Source: Limenecus sp048360435
GTDB lineage: Bacteria > Cyanobacteriota > Vampirovibrionia > Gastranaerophilales > Gastranaerophilaceae
Direction: 5' to 3'
DNA length: 64,000 nt
Assembly: GCA_048360435.1 (NCBI GenBank)
Contig: DBGCOP010000020.1
Coordinates: 44,448-108,447, forward strand
Position numbers and translations under genes: made by a program. Of the stretch, positions 53,863 through 61,863 are shown one piece after another. Under the pieces are notes generated by a model. It saw only the letters and a program-made list of their open reading frames with translations, ran no database searches and was not told the DNA's origin. Every line of letters starts with the position of its first letter. Within the stretch, counting starts at the first letter, position 1.

Positions 53863-55542
53863 ATGACAGAACTTTCACCATTACAACAGGAAAGACTTAA
53901 CTTCAAACCGGTTCTGCCCTCTACACTGGCAGCAGGCATTAAAAAAGTTGAAGTAATTGAAGGTGACAAAACAGAATGTGTTAAAGATCAGGAACAAATC
54001 AAAAAATTGTTCGAAAACACATACGGAAAATGCACAATTACATTCAAATCAGGTGAAGAAAAAAGCTTTGATGCAAAAAATGTAGGTGTAATCCTTTCAG
54101 GCGGTCAAGCACCCGGAGGACACAACGTTGTTGCCGGTTTATATGATGCTTTGAAACAGGCAAACCCGCAAAGCAAACTTTATGGTTTCTTGGGCGGTCC
54201 TTCAGGTATCATTGACGGAGAATACATTGAATTTTCCGATGAATTGATTGATTCATACAGAAACACCGGCGGTTTCGACATCATCGGTTCAGGAAGAACA
54301 AAACTCGAAACAGAAGAACAGTTTGAAAAAGCTCTTGCAAATTGTAAAAAGCTTAATATTTCAGGCATTGTAATCATTGGCGGTGATGATTCAAACACAA
54401 ATGCAGCTATGCTCGCTGAGTGGTTTGTTGCAAAAAATGCAGGCATTCAGGTTATCGGCTGTCCGAAAACTATCGACGGTGACTTGAAAAACGAACAAAT
54501 CGAAATCTCTTTCGGTTTTGACACAGCTACAAAAACATACGCTGAACTAGTCGGAAACATTCAAAGAGACGTAAATTCAGCAAAAAAATACTGGCACTTT
54601 GTTAAAGTTATGGGAAGAAGTGCTACTCACGTAGCTCTTGAAGTCGCTTTGCAAACCCAGCCAAATATTACTTTGATTTCTGAAGAAGTTGAAGAAAAAA
54701 GAATGTCATTAAAACAAATTGTTGATTACATGACAGACATCATTGTTAAACGTTCAAAAGCAGGCAAAAACTTTGGTGTTGCTTTGATTCCGGAAGGTTT
54801 AATCGAATTCATTCCCGAAATGAAAACAATGATTGCAAACCTTAACGATGTAATGTCAACACTGGAACAGGATGCTTCATATAACAGCCTCAACTCACCT
54901 GCTGACAAATTCGATTTTATCGAAAGCAGATTGGAAAAAGAAAATGCAGCCGTATTTGAGTCACTTCCTGTTCTTATCAAAGCTCAGCTTCTTATGGACA
55001 GAGATCCTCACGGAAACGTTCAGGTTTCTAAAATTGAAACAGAAAAACTCTTAATCGAAATGATTAAAGTAAAATTAGACGAAATGAAAGCACAGGGCGA
55101 ATTTTTAGGTAAATTCTCTGACCAGTGCCACTTCTTCGGATACGAAGGCAGATGTGCATTCCCTTCTAACTTTGATGCAAACTACTGCTATGCACTCGGT
55201 TTCAACGCTTATGCTCTTATCCAATCAGGTTTAACCGGTTATCTTTCATCAGTAAGAAACCTCACTGCACCTTCTGCTGAATGGGTTGCAGGCGGTGTAC
55301 CTCTTACAATGATGATGAACATGGAAAGACGTCACGGTCATATGAAGCCTGTTATTCAAAAAGCCCTTGTAAGACTTGATGGTCCTGTATTCAAAAAACT
55401 CGAAGCTAACAGAGAAAACTGGGCTTTGAATGATGAATATATCTTCCCCGGTTCAATCCAATATTGGGGTCCAAGCTCTGTTTGTGACATCACAACACAA
55501 ACACTCAAACTCGAAAGAGAACAGGCTCTGACTTCTGTATAA
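53863..55542 (+). CDS. pfp: Pyrophosphate-dependent 6-phosphofructokinase
   Basis: The 559-residue protein belongs to the long PPi-PFK clade. GVILSGGQAPGGHNVV (near 70) is the nucleotide loop; GGDDS (near 173) has the Asp that marks PPi rather than ATP use, and CPKTIDGDLKN holds the catalytic Asp. MGRSATHVALEVALQ and GYEGRCAFPSNFDANYCYALG bind the sugar phosphate. The reaction is reversible, so it serves glycolysis and gluconeogenesis and saves ATP, common in anaerobes. GAGG precedes the ATG. Confidence 0.93.
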   Translation: MTELSPLQQERLNFKPVLPSTLAAGIKKVEVIEGDKTECVKDQEQIKKLFENTYGKCTITFKSGEEKSFDAKNVGVILSGGQAPGGHNVVAGLYDALKQANPQSKLYGFLGGPSGIIDGEYIEFSDELIDSYRNTGGFDIIGSGRTKLETEEQFEKALANCKKLNISGIVIIGGDDSNTNAAMLAEWFVAKNAGIQVIGCPKTIDGDLKNEQIEISFGFDTATKTYAELVGNIQRDVNSAKKYWHFVKVMGRSATHVALEVALQTQPNITLISEEVEEKRMSLKQIVDYMTDIIVKRSKAGKNFGVALIPEGLIEFIPEMKTMIANLNDVMSTLEQDASYNSLNSPADKFDFIESRLEKENAAVFESLPVLIKAQLLMDRDPHGNVQVSKIETEKLLIEMIKVKLDEMKAQGEFLGKFSDQCHFFGYEGRCAFPSNFDANYCYALGFNAYALIQSGLTGYLSSVRNLTAPSAEWVAGGVPLTMMMNMERRHGHMKPVIQKALVRLDGPVFKKLEANRENWALNDEYIFPGSIQYWGPSSVCDITTQTLKLEREQALTSV

Positions 55543-55560
55543 GAAGAAACAACAAATTAA

Positions 55561-55599
55561 AAGAGGCACAAATGCAAAAAGCAAATGTGCCTCTTTTTT
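55561..55599 (+). terminator. pfp terminator
   Basis: AAGAGGCACA (55561-55570) pairs with TGTGCCTCTT (55586-55595), followed by a T-run, 18 bases past the pfp stop. Confidence 0.85.
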
Positions 55600-55613
55600 A
55601 TTCTATTATATTT

Positions 55614-56435
55614 CTATTGTTTCTCATCAGAAAGTTCAAGCGTATTTCTCACAAACTGTGCAGCAAGGTCATTTTGTACAAGAAACTGATAAAAATAAAG
55701 TGCCGGCATCAAAGCTATACCCACGATTGTTATCATTAACACTGAGTTTATTATATTAACAAGGAATGAGACTGCAAAAATTATCAGCATATAAACAAAA
55801 AACTCAAAAAAGTTCTTTGTAATAAATTTATTAATCAGTCCAAAATTAAAGTAAGATGCAAGCTGCAAATCAGTAGAAAATGCCAGTGTTGCAGCCCCAA
55901 GGTAAAAAATAAAAACCAGAGAAACTGCCATTATAAAAGTAATATAGATTATAAAAGCCGAAACCATATAAAGCTTGCCTCCGGCACCTGCAAAAGCAGA
56001 AAAAGCAAGGAATAATATAAGAGGTATAACAATCATAATTGCAAAAATAATAAAATATATAATCACAGCCAAAGTAGCTTTTAATCCGACAAAAAACATA
56101 TCAGAAAAATTGTTCCACTCCAAAAGATTTGACTCCGGCTTAAAAATTCTCAAATTTATATTTTTGGCAAAATATCCGGAAGTAAAAACATTCAAAACGA
56201 GTGCCGTCAAAAAAATAAGAGCCGTGACAGCTATTATTTCAGGAAGCAAATGCATATATGGCTTTACATAAGTCTTGATTTGCTGTGCAGACAAATCGCT
56301 GATAAAATTGTTAATTTGACCTGTCAGGTTAATAATCGTCATTCCTATCGAAAACAATGCACCAACAAGAAATTTCTTCTTCCATTGTGAATCTTGAAAC
56401 ATATATTTTATTGCATATTCAATATTTAAGCCCAT
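55614..56435 (-). CDS. DUF4013-like integral membrane protein
   Basis: The ATG at 56435 (MGLNIEYAIKYMFQDSQWKKK) with GGAGGAG 7 bases upstream gives 273 residues. After this soluble start come about five or six membrane segments (near 28-48, 70-92, 120-145, 155-185, 215-245). The N-terminal ...YMFQDSQWKKKFLVGALF phrase and the topology resemble DUF4013 proteins. Function is unknown. It is monocistronic and divergent from the small Cys protein at 56504. Confidence 0.6.
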   Translation of the reverse strand: MGLNIEYAIKYMFQDSQWKKKFLVGALFSIGMTIINLTGQINNFISDLSAQQIKTYVKPYMHLLPEIIAVTALIFLTALVLNVFTSGYFAKNINLRIFKPESNLLEWNNFSDMFFVGLKATLAVIIYFIIFAIMIVIPLILFLAFSAFAGAGGKLYMVSAFIIYITFIMAVSLVFIFYLGAATLAFSTDLQLASYFNFGLINKFITKNFFEFFVYMLIIFAVSFLVNIINSVLMITIVGIALMPALYFYQFLVQNDLAAQFVRNTLELSDEKQ

Positions 56436-56491
56436 ACAAAATCTCCTCCATAACACTTTTGAGATATTTTAACATTTTTTTCATTATGTTG

Positions 56492-56497
56492 TAAAAT
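56492..56497 (+). promoter_or_regulatory. -10 box for the small Cys protein (leaderless)
   Basis: TAAAAT at 56492-56497 predicts a start at 56504, the A of the ATG. No Shine-Dalgarno is visible. Confidence 0.45.
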
Positions 56498-56503
56498 TCT
56501 TTT

Positions 56504-56698
56504 ATGGCAAGAATGAAAAAAGCAGATGAAAAATGGAAAATTTGCAGTTTTTGCAAATATATAAAAAAATGTACAGTCGGTCAGGGAAGAATTCACAACC
56601 TTGCAAACAATCCGGTTGCCGTAAATGACATAGGGTGTTTTGATTATGAAATTTACAAAAAGCAATTTCTCGGACATCAGCTCGGTTTGTTCAAATAA
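56504..56698 (+). CDS. Small four-cysteine protein, possibly metal-binding
   Basis: The 64-residue protein begins MARMKKADEKWKICSFCKY. Cysteines at 14, 17, 23 and 45 (C-x2-C-x5-C-x21-C) could bind zinc or an iron-sulphur cluster. It is basic at the start and otherwise soluble. No family is recognised. Codon structure, an exact leaderless -10 and its own terminator support it as a real gene. Confidence 0.55.
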   Translation: MARMKKADEKWKICSFCKYIKKCTVGQGRIHNLANNPVAVNDIGCFDYEIYKKQFLGHQLGLFK

Positions 56699-56728
56699 AA
56701 AGCCCCGAATTAAATTCGAAGCTTTTTT
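56697..56728. terminator. Terminator after the small Cys protein
   Basis: AAAAGC...CGAAT pairs with ATTCG...GCTTTTTT, overlapping the stop codon region and followed by T's. It may also stop the convergent EF-hand gene. Confidence 0.7.
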
Positions 56729-56750
56729 GCATAATATTTCGATTTTTAAC

Positions 56751-57017
56751 CTATTCTTTATATTCAGACAAAGCAGAGTTAAAAGCAGATTCATCAATTG
56801 CCTCTTCATCGTCGGTATCAAATGAAACAGAGTTGAAAACTCTTTTCAGTTCTGTTAGTTCTGTTCCTGAAATTTTTCCGTCATTGTCTATATCAAAATG
56901 GTCAAAATCATATTTTTGAGCAAGCTCTTTAATTTTTTCGTTATTTTTATCCTGCGTTTTTTGTGTATTTGCGGAAGAATTTGATACCGAATTGATAGCA
57001 TTGATTGACGTATCCAT
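56751..57017 (-). CDS. Small EF-hand calcium-binding protein
   Basis: The 88-residue protein has one canonical EF-hand loop, DIDNDGKISGTEL (about 42-54, with all calcium-ligand positions filled), and a second degenerate one, DTDDEEAIDESAF, near 70. The start is Ser/Asn-rich (INSVSNSSANTQK), like other unknown proteins of this genome. No signal peptide is seen. AAAGGAG lies before the ATG. Calcium sensing or buffering is a family-level inference. Confidence 0.75.
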   Translation of the reverse strand: MDTSINAINSVSNSSANTQKTQDKNNEKIKELAQKYDFDHFDIDNDGKISGTELTELKRVFNSVSFDTDDEEAIDESAFNSALSEYKE

Positions 57018-57172
57018 AACTTTATATCTCCTTTAATATTTCTACTTTTATATAAACAATTTTTTTAACAAAAAAAATCACTAATTAGAGCTAATTTTTA
57101 CATATTTAACAATAAATAGCTCCAAAGAGCCGGTTTCAGATTTTCTCTTTCAAAAAATCCGGATAAATTTTC

Positions 57173-57201
57173 TTGACATGACATCATGTGCCCGATACTA
57201 T
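57173..57201 (+). promoter_or_regulatory. tRNA-Gln promoter
   Basis: TTGACA (57173-57178), exactly 17 bases, TACTAT (57196-57201). The predicted start is near 57208, 24 bases before the mature tRNA. Confidence 0.75.
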
Positions 57202-57231
57202 ATATAATACAAACATGATAGGCAGATGCAA

Positions 57232-57304
57232 TGGGGCGTCGCCAAGTGGTAAGGCAGCTGGTTTTGGTCCAGCCATTCCGGAGGTTCGAATCCTTCCGCC
57301 CCAG
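57232..57304 (+). tRNA. tRNA-Gln (TTG anticodon), CCA not encoded
   Basis: The cloverleaf is complete: acceptor TGGGGCG/CGCCCCA, D arm GCC-AAGTGGTAA-GGC, anticodon arm GCTGG-TTTTGGT-CCAGC with anticodon TTG, T arm CGGAG-GTTCGAAT-CCTTCCG region, and discriminator G73. The next bases are CTT rather than CCA, unlike tRNA-His here. The change lies exactly where the recombinase frame enters, consistent with an integration event that rewrote the tRNA end. Confidence 0.93.
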
Positions 57305-57320
57305 CTTTATTTGATAAGAC

Positions 57321-57352
57321 AATCCTTTGGCTAATATGTCGAAGGGTTTTTT
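57321..57352 (+). terminator. tRNA-Gln terminator
   Basis: AATCCTT (57321-57327) pairs with AAGGGTT (57342-57348), then TTTTG, 17 bases past the tRNA. Confidence 0.6.
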
Positions 57353-58218
57353 GTATTCATAGCTTATCTTTGGCCCGTTAAGTACAAAGTTCGAAGATAC
57401 AATTTTTACTAATTTAACTTTTTCTTCATCATTTTGGCACAAATATTGTGAATAAAGGTTTTGAGCCAGTTCTAAAATACGAATTCCCTCGTTCATATAC
57501 GAATTGTTAGCGTTTTCATGTGATTCTATGACGGATTTGAGCCTTGCGTGTTCCATTGTCCATTCTTCATTTTTGATTTTGTAAAGGTCGCTGTCAATCA
57601 GTCCATCCAGTTTGTCTGTGTAAAGTGCGGATATTCTGTTTTTGAGTTTTTCGCAGGTGGTTTGGAGAGTCTTAATTTGTTCTTTATGATAGCGTTGCTC
57701 CTCAATATGGCTTTCTTTGAGGGCTTTAATAATTGCCTGTTTATGAATTGGTGTGATTGTGATTTTGTGCACAATTTCATCCAGTTGTTCCATAAGTTCA
57801 GCTTCTTTAACGTAAACGCTTTTATTCGTGCAGTTTCGGCTTTTGTTTCCACAGTGGTAATAAATGTATTTTCCTTTTTTTATCTCACCAGTAATCGTTG
57901 AACCGCAGCAGGCAGAGGTAAACATGCCTGAAAACAAAAATTGGTGTTGTCTGTACATATCAGGCTTGCTGTCTTTTTTAAATGCTTTTTGAACCTTGTT
58001 GAATGTTTCAACATCAATCAAAGGCTCGTGTGTGCCTGTGTAATGCTGTCCTTTGAAAACAAAATTGCCTATGTAAAAAGGGCTTTTGAGGATTTTTTCC
58101 AGTACGCTCGGATAAACTTTAGGTCTGCTGTCAGAGTAAATAAAGCCCTCATCGTGCAGTTTTTCACACAAGCCCTGTAAAGACAAATTGCCCTCTGCGT
58201 AGAGATTGTAGGCACGCA

Positions 58219-58755
58219 TTACAAGCGGTGCGGTTTTGTGTCGATTTTGATTGTCTTGTTGTTCTCCCGATAGTAGCCGTAAGGCGGTTTAGCAGGGAAT
58301 TCTCCTTGTAAAGCCTTTTGGTGCATACCTTTTTTGACTTCTTCCGACAGGTTGTCGATGTAGTTTTTTGCCATTAAAACCTTAATGCCGTGTACGAATT
58401 TCTCGTGTGAGCGTGAACTTTCGCTTAAAATTGTATTCTCTTTTACAAGGTGAACCTCCAAATCTTTGAATTCATCGATAGTTACGTAATCTCTAAAATT
58501 GCGATACAGGCGGTCAGTTTTTTCAACAAGCAGGATATTAACGCTTTTATATTTTTTCAAATACTTTAGCATACTGCTAAAATTCTTTCTGCCTGCTTTT
58601 TTAGCGGTTTCGACATCCTCAAATATTTCCACAATCTCAAAACCATTCTTGTGAGCATAGTTTTTTAACAGTGCAATCTGTGCTTCTGTTGAGTAGCCGT
58701 GTTCTTTTTGTTCCCTGCTCGATACACGAGCGTAGATAACACATTTTTTCTTCAT
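58219..58755 (-). CDS. N-terminal resolvase domain of the large serine recombinase (frameshifted)
   Basis: The 178 codons encode the catalytic domain: YARVSSREQKEHGYSTEAQ with the serine nucleophile (near 12), VEKTDRLYRNFRDYV and the E helix LSEEVKKGMHQKALQGEFP. It then ends ...KIDTKPHRL because of a missing base; without it the frame joins the next fragment. Large serine recombinases integrate phages and conjugative elements without accessory factors. The enzyme as read is probably inactive unless the base loss is a sequencing error. Its ATG overlaps the stop of the small gene upstream (ATGA). Confidence 0.8.
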   Translation of the reverse strand: MKKKCVIYARVSSREQKEHGYSTEAQIALLKNYAHKNGFEIVEIFEDVETAKKAGRKNFSSMLKYLKKYKSVNILLVEKTDRLYRNFRDYVTIDEFKDLEVHLVKENTILSESSRSHEKFVHGIKVLMAKNYIDNLSEEVKKGMHQKALQGEFPAKPPYGYYRENNKTIKIDTKPHRL

Positions 58756-58916
58756 AAAACGATTGCCCTCTTTTTATTGCTTTTCCACGATTGCAGGCAT
58801 GTTGCGAAGTTTAGTAAATTGGTTTGAATTTCTTTGCCGTCATTATCTGTCAAAGTTTTTTTGTAGTGTGGCTGCCACGCTTCAAGCGTGTCTTTTACGA
58901 TAATATTGTTTGTCAT
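58752..58916 (-). CDS. Small ORF coupled to the recombinase
   Basis: Fifty-four codons starting MTNNIIVKDTLEAWQPHYKK and ending SNKKRAIVL, with AAAGG 8 bases before the ATG. Its TGA overlaps the recombinase ATG as ATGA, and its ATG follows the previous gene's stop by one base, so it is in a tight operon. One cysteine and a charged C-terminus; no family recognised. The coupling suggests a recombination directionality or accessory factor, but this is inference from position. Confidence 0.6.
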   Translation of the reverse strand: MTNNIIVKDTLEAWQPHYKKTLTDNDGKEIQTNLLNFATCLQSWKSNKKRAIVL

Positions 58917-58917
58917 T

Positions 58918-59301
58918 TTAAATACCTTTTAGTTGTTTGTGAGATAAATCTTTTTCCTTCTCACCAACAGTTATAACTCTTGTAATTTTTGTTCCGACAA
59001 GGTAAACAGTGCGCTCTAATTCCAACAATGCAGTAAAATCTTCTTTGTTTTGAATAATTATTTCATCATCATTTAAAATGACGTGTTCTATCTCTTTGTG
59101 TTTTTTAAGATAGGATGTGAGCCTGCGAAATGAAGTTAAATAAATTTTTTCTTTACTTTTCTTTTCAATATAAACTTTAGCCATTTTCAAAAGATTTCTA
59201 AAAGCTGTTCTTACAAGTGGATGAAATTTGAAATGAAAATATAACAAGTCTTTTGGCTTATTTGTTAGATTGGAAGTTAAATAAATAATAGCTTTTTGCA
59301 T
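58918..59301 (-). CDS. Unknown protein of the integrative element
   Basis: The 127-residue basic protein starts MQKAIIYLTSNLTNKPKD and has a Lys/Arg-rich middle (KMAKVYIEKKSKEKIYLTSF) with alternating beta and helical segments, ending EKEKDLSHKQLKGI. No family is recognised. It is the first gene of the recombinase operon, divergent from the XRE-like gene at 59370, with an operator-like dyad between them. It could be a DNA-binding accessory protein of the element. Confidence 0.5.
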   Translation of the reverse strand: MQKAIIYLTSNLTNKPKDLLYFHFKFHPLVRTAFRNLLKMAKVYIEKKSKEKIYLTSFRRLTSYLKKHKEIEHVILNDDEIIIQNKEDFTALLELERTVYLVGTKITRVITVGEKEKDLSHKQLKGI

Positions 59302-59326
59302 ATACCCACCCGTGTATAGTGATGTG

Positions 59327-59340
59327 TTACTTTACAGTAT
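59327..59340. promoter_or_regulatory. Operator-like dyad in the divergent region
   Basis: TTACTTTACAGTAT contains TACT/AGTA half-sites related to the perfect dyad TTACTGT-TAT-ACAGTAA at 60477-60493. It lies between the recombinase operon and the XRE gene, the usual place for an element repressor to bind. Confidence 0.4.
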
Positions 59341-59369
59341 AAATTTAATTATACAGATAAGATTAAATT

Positions 59370-59600
59370 ATGTAAGACGGTTTTGATAAATATCTCGAAA
59401 ATGAACTTATAACCATAAGCAAGAACATCAAAAAGTTTAGAGAAGACAAAAATCTTTCTCAAGAGTCTCTTGCTGAATTGATTAATTGTTCAAGAGAATT
59501 TATTAATAGAGTTGAAAACAGAAAAGAAGATGTAAGTTTAAAAATGTTGTTAAAGATTGCTTTTGAATTGGATGCTAAATCGGAAAGATTTTTTGAATAA
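59370..59600 (+). pseudogene. XRE-family repressor with a stop at codon 2
   Basis: From 59376 the frame encodes an HTH_XRE domain: ISKNIKKFREDKNLSQESLA, then ELINCSREFINRVENRK and LKMLLKIAFELDAKSERFFE, about 74 residues, the size of a small immunity or element repressor. The only upstream start, ATG at 59370, is followed at once by TAA, and no other ATG, GTG or TTG precedes the domain. The gene is therefore probably dead, unless it starts at a rare codon such as ATA (59418). Loss of this repressor would free the divergent recombinase operon. Confidence 0.65.
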
Positions 59601-59669
59601 AACTAATAATTTTTGAGATAGCATTTTAAGTGTGTTTTTTGTTGACTATATTTCTTCCTCCTCGTCTTC

Positions 59670-60263
59670 CTATTCATCAAAACAGTTATTGTTATTTTTT
59701 AATGATTTCATTTGATTTGAAAATGGTGAAACATTATTAACTCTATTCCTGATTTCCAAATCTGATTTGTTGACCTTAATGCTGTTTAGTCTTAAACTTA
59801 CTCCTACTGAATTTGTTTTATACATTGATAAATCAAAATGTATGCTTATGAGAGTTCCTTCTTGAATTGTTTTAAACGGTTCTACGAAAGCTTTATTGTC
59901 TTCATCAAATATCCCGATTTGATGCATTCCATTTTTTGAGTCAGTCGACAGGTTTAAAACCATTTTGTCAGGCGGACATAAACGTCTGTCTGTTTCGTTT
60001 GTAATCCGTTTAAAGGTACGAAGTTCACATCCAAATATCTTTTGTGCTTTTATTTCTTCCTCTCTAATTTCAGATAACATGTTTGCCTGTGAACGGTTAA
60101 TTAAAACGGACAAGCAATAATTCTTTTTCCCGTATTGGTCAGGTGTGAGGTCATAAAGCTTGTTAAAACCTACAACCTCACAATTTTCTATCAGGCATGT
60201 TTTATGCCACAAATTGTTTTTTGTTTTCATTTTTGAAACTCTTTTTTGTGTATTTTTTTGCAT
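59670..60263 (-). CDS. Possible phage-type ssDNA-binding protein (DUF2815-like)
   Basis: The 197-residue frame may start at 60263 or at the ATG 60230 (MKTKNNLWHKTCLIENCEVV); neither has a clear Shine-Dalgarno. The order FNKLYDLTPDQYGKKNYCLS, then a Lys/Glu helix, CPPDKMVLNLSTDSKNG, and FDLSMYKTNSVGVSLRLNSI resembles the OB-fold ssDNA-binding proteins of phages (DUF2815), which share the K-x-Y-S-V-x-L and GVSLxLNxI patterns. The match is weak. Such a protein would fit element replication or recombination. Confidence 0.4.
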   Translation of the reverse strand: MQKNTQKRVSKMKTKNNLWHKTCLIENCEVVGFNKLYDLTPDQYGKKNYCLSVLINRSQANMLSEIREEEIKAQKIFGCELRTFKRITNETDRRLCPPDKMVLNLSTDSKNGMHQIGIFDEDNKAFVEPFKTIQEGTLISIHFDLSMYKTNSVGVSLRLNSIKVNKSDLEIRNRVNNVSPFSNQMKSLKNNNNCFDE

Positions 60264-60980
60264 AGCAAACAGATTCTTAAAAAGGTTTACACACTCAAAA
60301 ATAAAAACTATCTCAAATTAAAATCTTGTTTATATTTTCCTGCATTCTAACAACACTTGAAAACAACCATAAGTTGCTATTGCTCCATGTGTTGAATCCA
60401 AATATAAACTCCAAAATGAATTATTTTAATTCCTCTGGTATCCTAAGTTAGCAATCTAATATTAAAAAACAAGTAATTACTGTTATACAGTAAGTTAATG
60501 AATACTGATTATAGTTTATAAATACAGTATATTAAATATTGTTTACTGACTCATTACTTTATTGCTTCTCTGTTTAAAGTTAATTGTATATGGTTACAGA
60601 AATAGATCTTGATTGTTTTATTTGTTTTCTCTCCCCTATTCATATAGGGGAATGAAATTGTTAGCCCTTGTGCAATAAAGATTTACAGGTTATGTTTTTT
60701 TAAGGCTCTTTTTCTTACACAAAAGGAGTTTAAGAACAGGAAACGGACGCAATGGGGGGATTTTGAGCCTTTGCACTTATACGTTTACTCTCTCACAAAT
60801 TTTTAGCAAAATATCAACAGGTTTTGTTTGGTGAATTTTTAAGATTAAATTTCAGGCATGCGTGAGGCTTTTTAACATGAATGAAATTTTTTTTGGCATA
60901 GTTTGTGTGTTCAAAATCATAAATCATGTTAAATCGTCTGTTGTTGACCTTAGAACGATAGGGGTACAGTTATCAATAAA
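60264..60980. other. 717-bp AT-rich non-coding region with dyads
   Basis: No supported gene is seen. The left part (60477-60549) is packed with TACTG/CAGTA half-sites (described separately). A hairpin CCCCTA-TTCATA-TAGGGG lies near 60633-60650. The rest has no recognised RNA or ORF longer than about 35 codons. It could be the control or origin region of the element. Confidence 0.5.
60477..60549. promoter_or_regulatory. Cluster of TACTGT/ACAGTA half-sites
   Basis: TTACTGT-TAT-ACAGTAA (60477-60493) is a perfect 7-bp dyad. It is followed by ATACTG, ACAGTAT and TTACTG in the next 55 bases. At least five half-sites in about 73 bp suggest a multi-site operator or iteron-like origin. The motif also occurs at 59327-59340. 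Confidence 0.45.
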
Positions 60981-61733
60981 TTAAGCTAATCTTTTGACAA
61001 TTCTCAAATAGTCTTTCATTGATTCTAACACCATTTCAGAGAGGAAGTTTAAAAACATTTCTTGCTTGCCGTTGGTTTGCGACTCACGAATTGAATATAT
61101 GTAATCCGCACGCACGACAGGGGGAATTATGATTACAGAATATCCTGCTTGTAATAATGCCAAATTTGTTAAGAGTCGTGCTGTTCTTCCGTTGCCGTCT
61201 GTGAACGGGTGAATGTTAACAAAATTCATATGCAACCAAGCTGCAAACTCGACAGGGTGAAGTTTTGCTTTTTGTTCAGGTATCAGTGCACAAAAATCTT
61301 TCATCAATTTAGAAAGTGCATCAGGCTCAGGCGGTATGTATTCAGTGCCTGTGATGATAACTTTCTTATCTCTATATCTGCCTGCGTTTTCAGGGTCAAT
61401 TTGTTCATAAAACAATCGATGAAGTTCTAGAATGTTTTCTTCCGTGATTTCTGCCGTTTTAATCAGATTATACAGAAGGTCATAGGCTTTTGAGTGTCCT
61501 ATTGTTTCTTGAATTTCTTTAATCGGATGTCCGCCAATAGTCAATCCGTCTTCAATAATAACCTTTGTTTCAGTTTCGGTTAAGGTGTTGCCCTCAAGTG
61601 CATTCGATGTGTAAGTCAAAGAAATTCGATAATATTCTTTCAACTGCTTAACAGTGTTCTCATCAAAGGGTCTAAACTTATCCAGTTCAGCTTTCAATGT
61701 GTCTATATCAGTTATTCTGTTTGTGTAATTCAT
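60981..61733 (-). CDS. Fic-domain protein, class II self-inhibited
   Basis: The 250-residue protein has the Fic core HPFTDGNGRTARLL (about 177-190), with the catalytic His and the GNGR anion hole. Near residue 40 SNALEGN fits the inhibitory-helix motif [S/T]xxxE[G/N] placed N-terminal to the Fic core, which defines class II: the Glu blocks ATP until displaced. Fic enzymes usually AMPylate a protein Tyr/Thr/Ser. No antitoxin gene is therefore needed. It sits inside the accessory block, next to the HEPN-like gene. Confidence 0.88.
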   Translation of the reverse strand: MNYTNRITDIDTLKAELDKFRPFDENTVKQLKEYYRISLTYTSNALEGNTLTETETKVIIEDGLTIGGHPIKEIQETIGHSKAYDLLYNLIKTAEITEENILELHRLFYEQIDPENAGRYRDKKVIITGTEYIPPEPDALSKLMKDFCALIPEQKAKLHPVEFAAWLHMNFVNIHPFTDGNGRTARLLTNLALLQAGYSVIIIPPVVRADYIYSIRESQTNGKQEMFLNFLSEMVLESMKDYLRIVKRLA

Positions 61734-61863
61734 TTGATTATTATACTTAAAATGTGAGGTTTTAGCTAGGTTAAAATAAAACCTGTTCTTAAGTCTCTTA
61801 ATTGTCTTAAAAAGATAGGGTATACAACTATGAATTAATTTAAGATGATTTTTTAATATTGTA

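Larger units (their letters stand above)
57098..58219 (-). pseudogene. C-terminal part of a frameshifted large serine recombinase
   Basis: This frame continues the resolvase fragment at 58219-58755. The natural joint is ...IDTKTAPLVMRAYNLY; one A appears to be missing from ACAAAA-CCGC near 58228, so the N-terminal frame stops shortly after. The part shows the recombinase domain (LKSPFYIGNFVFKGQHYTGTH), a zinc ribbon (FTSACCGSTITGEI...YYHCGNKSRNC) and a coiled coil (about 155-250). The last 60 or so codons run antisense through tRNA-Gln (KDSNLRNGWTKTS) and beyond, so the normal end has been lost or replaced at the attachment site. Confidence 0.75.

Noticed and set aside
58219..58240. Programmed frameshift in the serine recombinase
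   Set aside because: The site is a short A-run without a slippery heptamer, stem-loop or internal Shine-Dalgarno, so a base loss (or sequencing error) is simpler.
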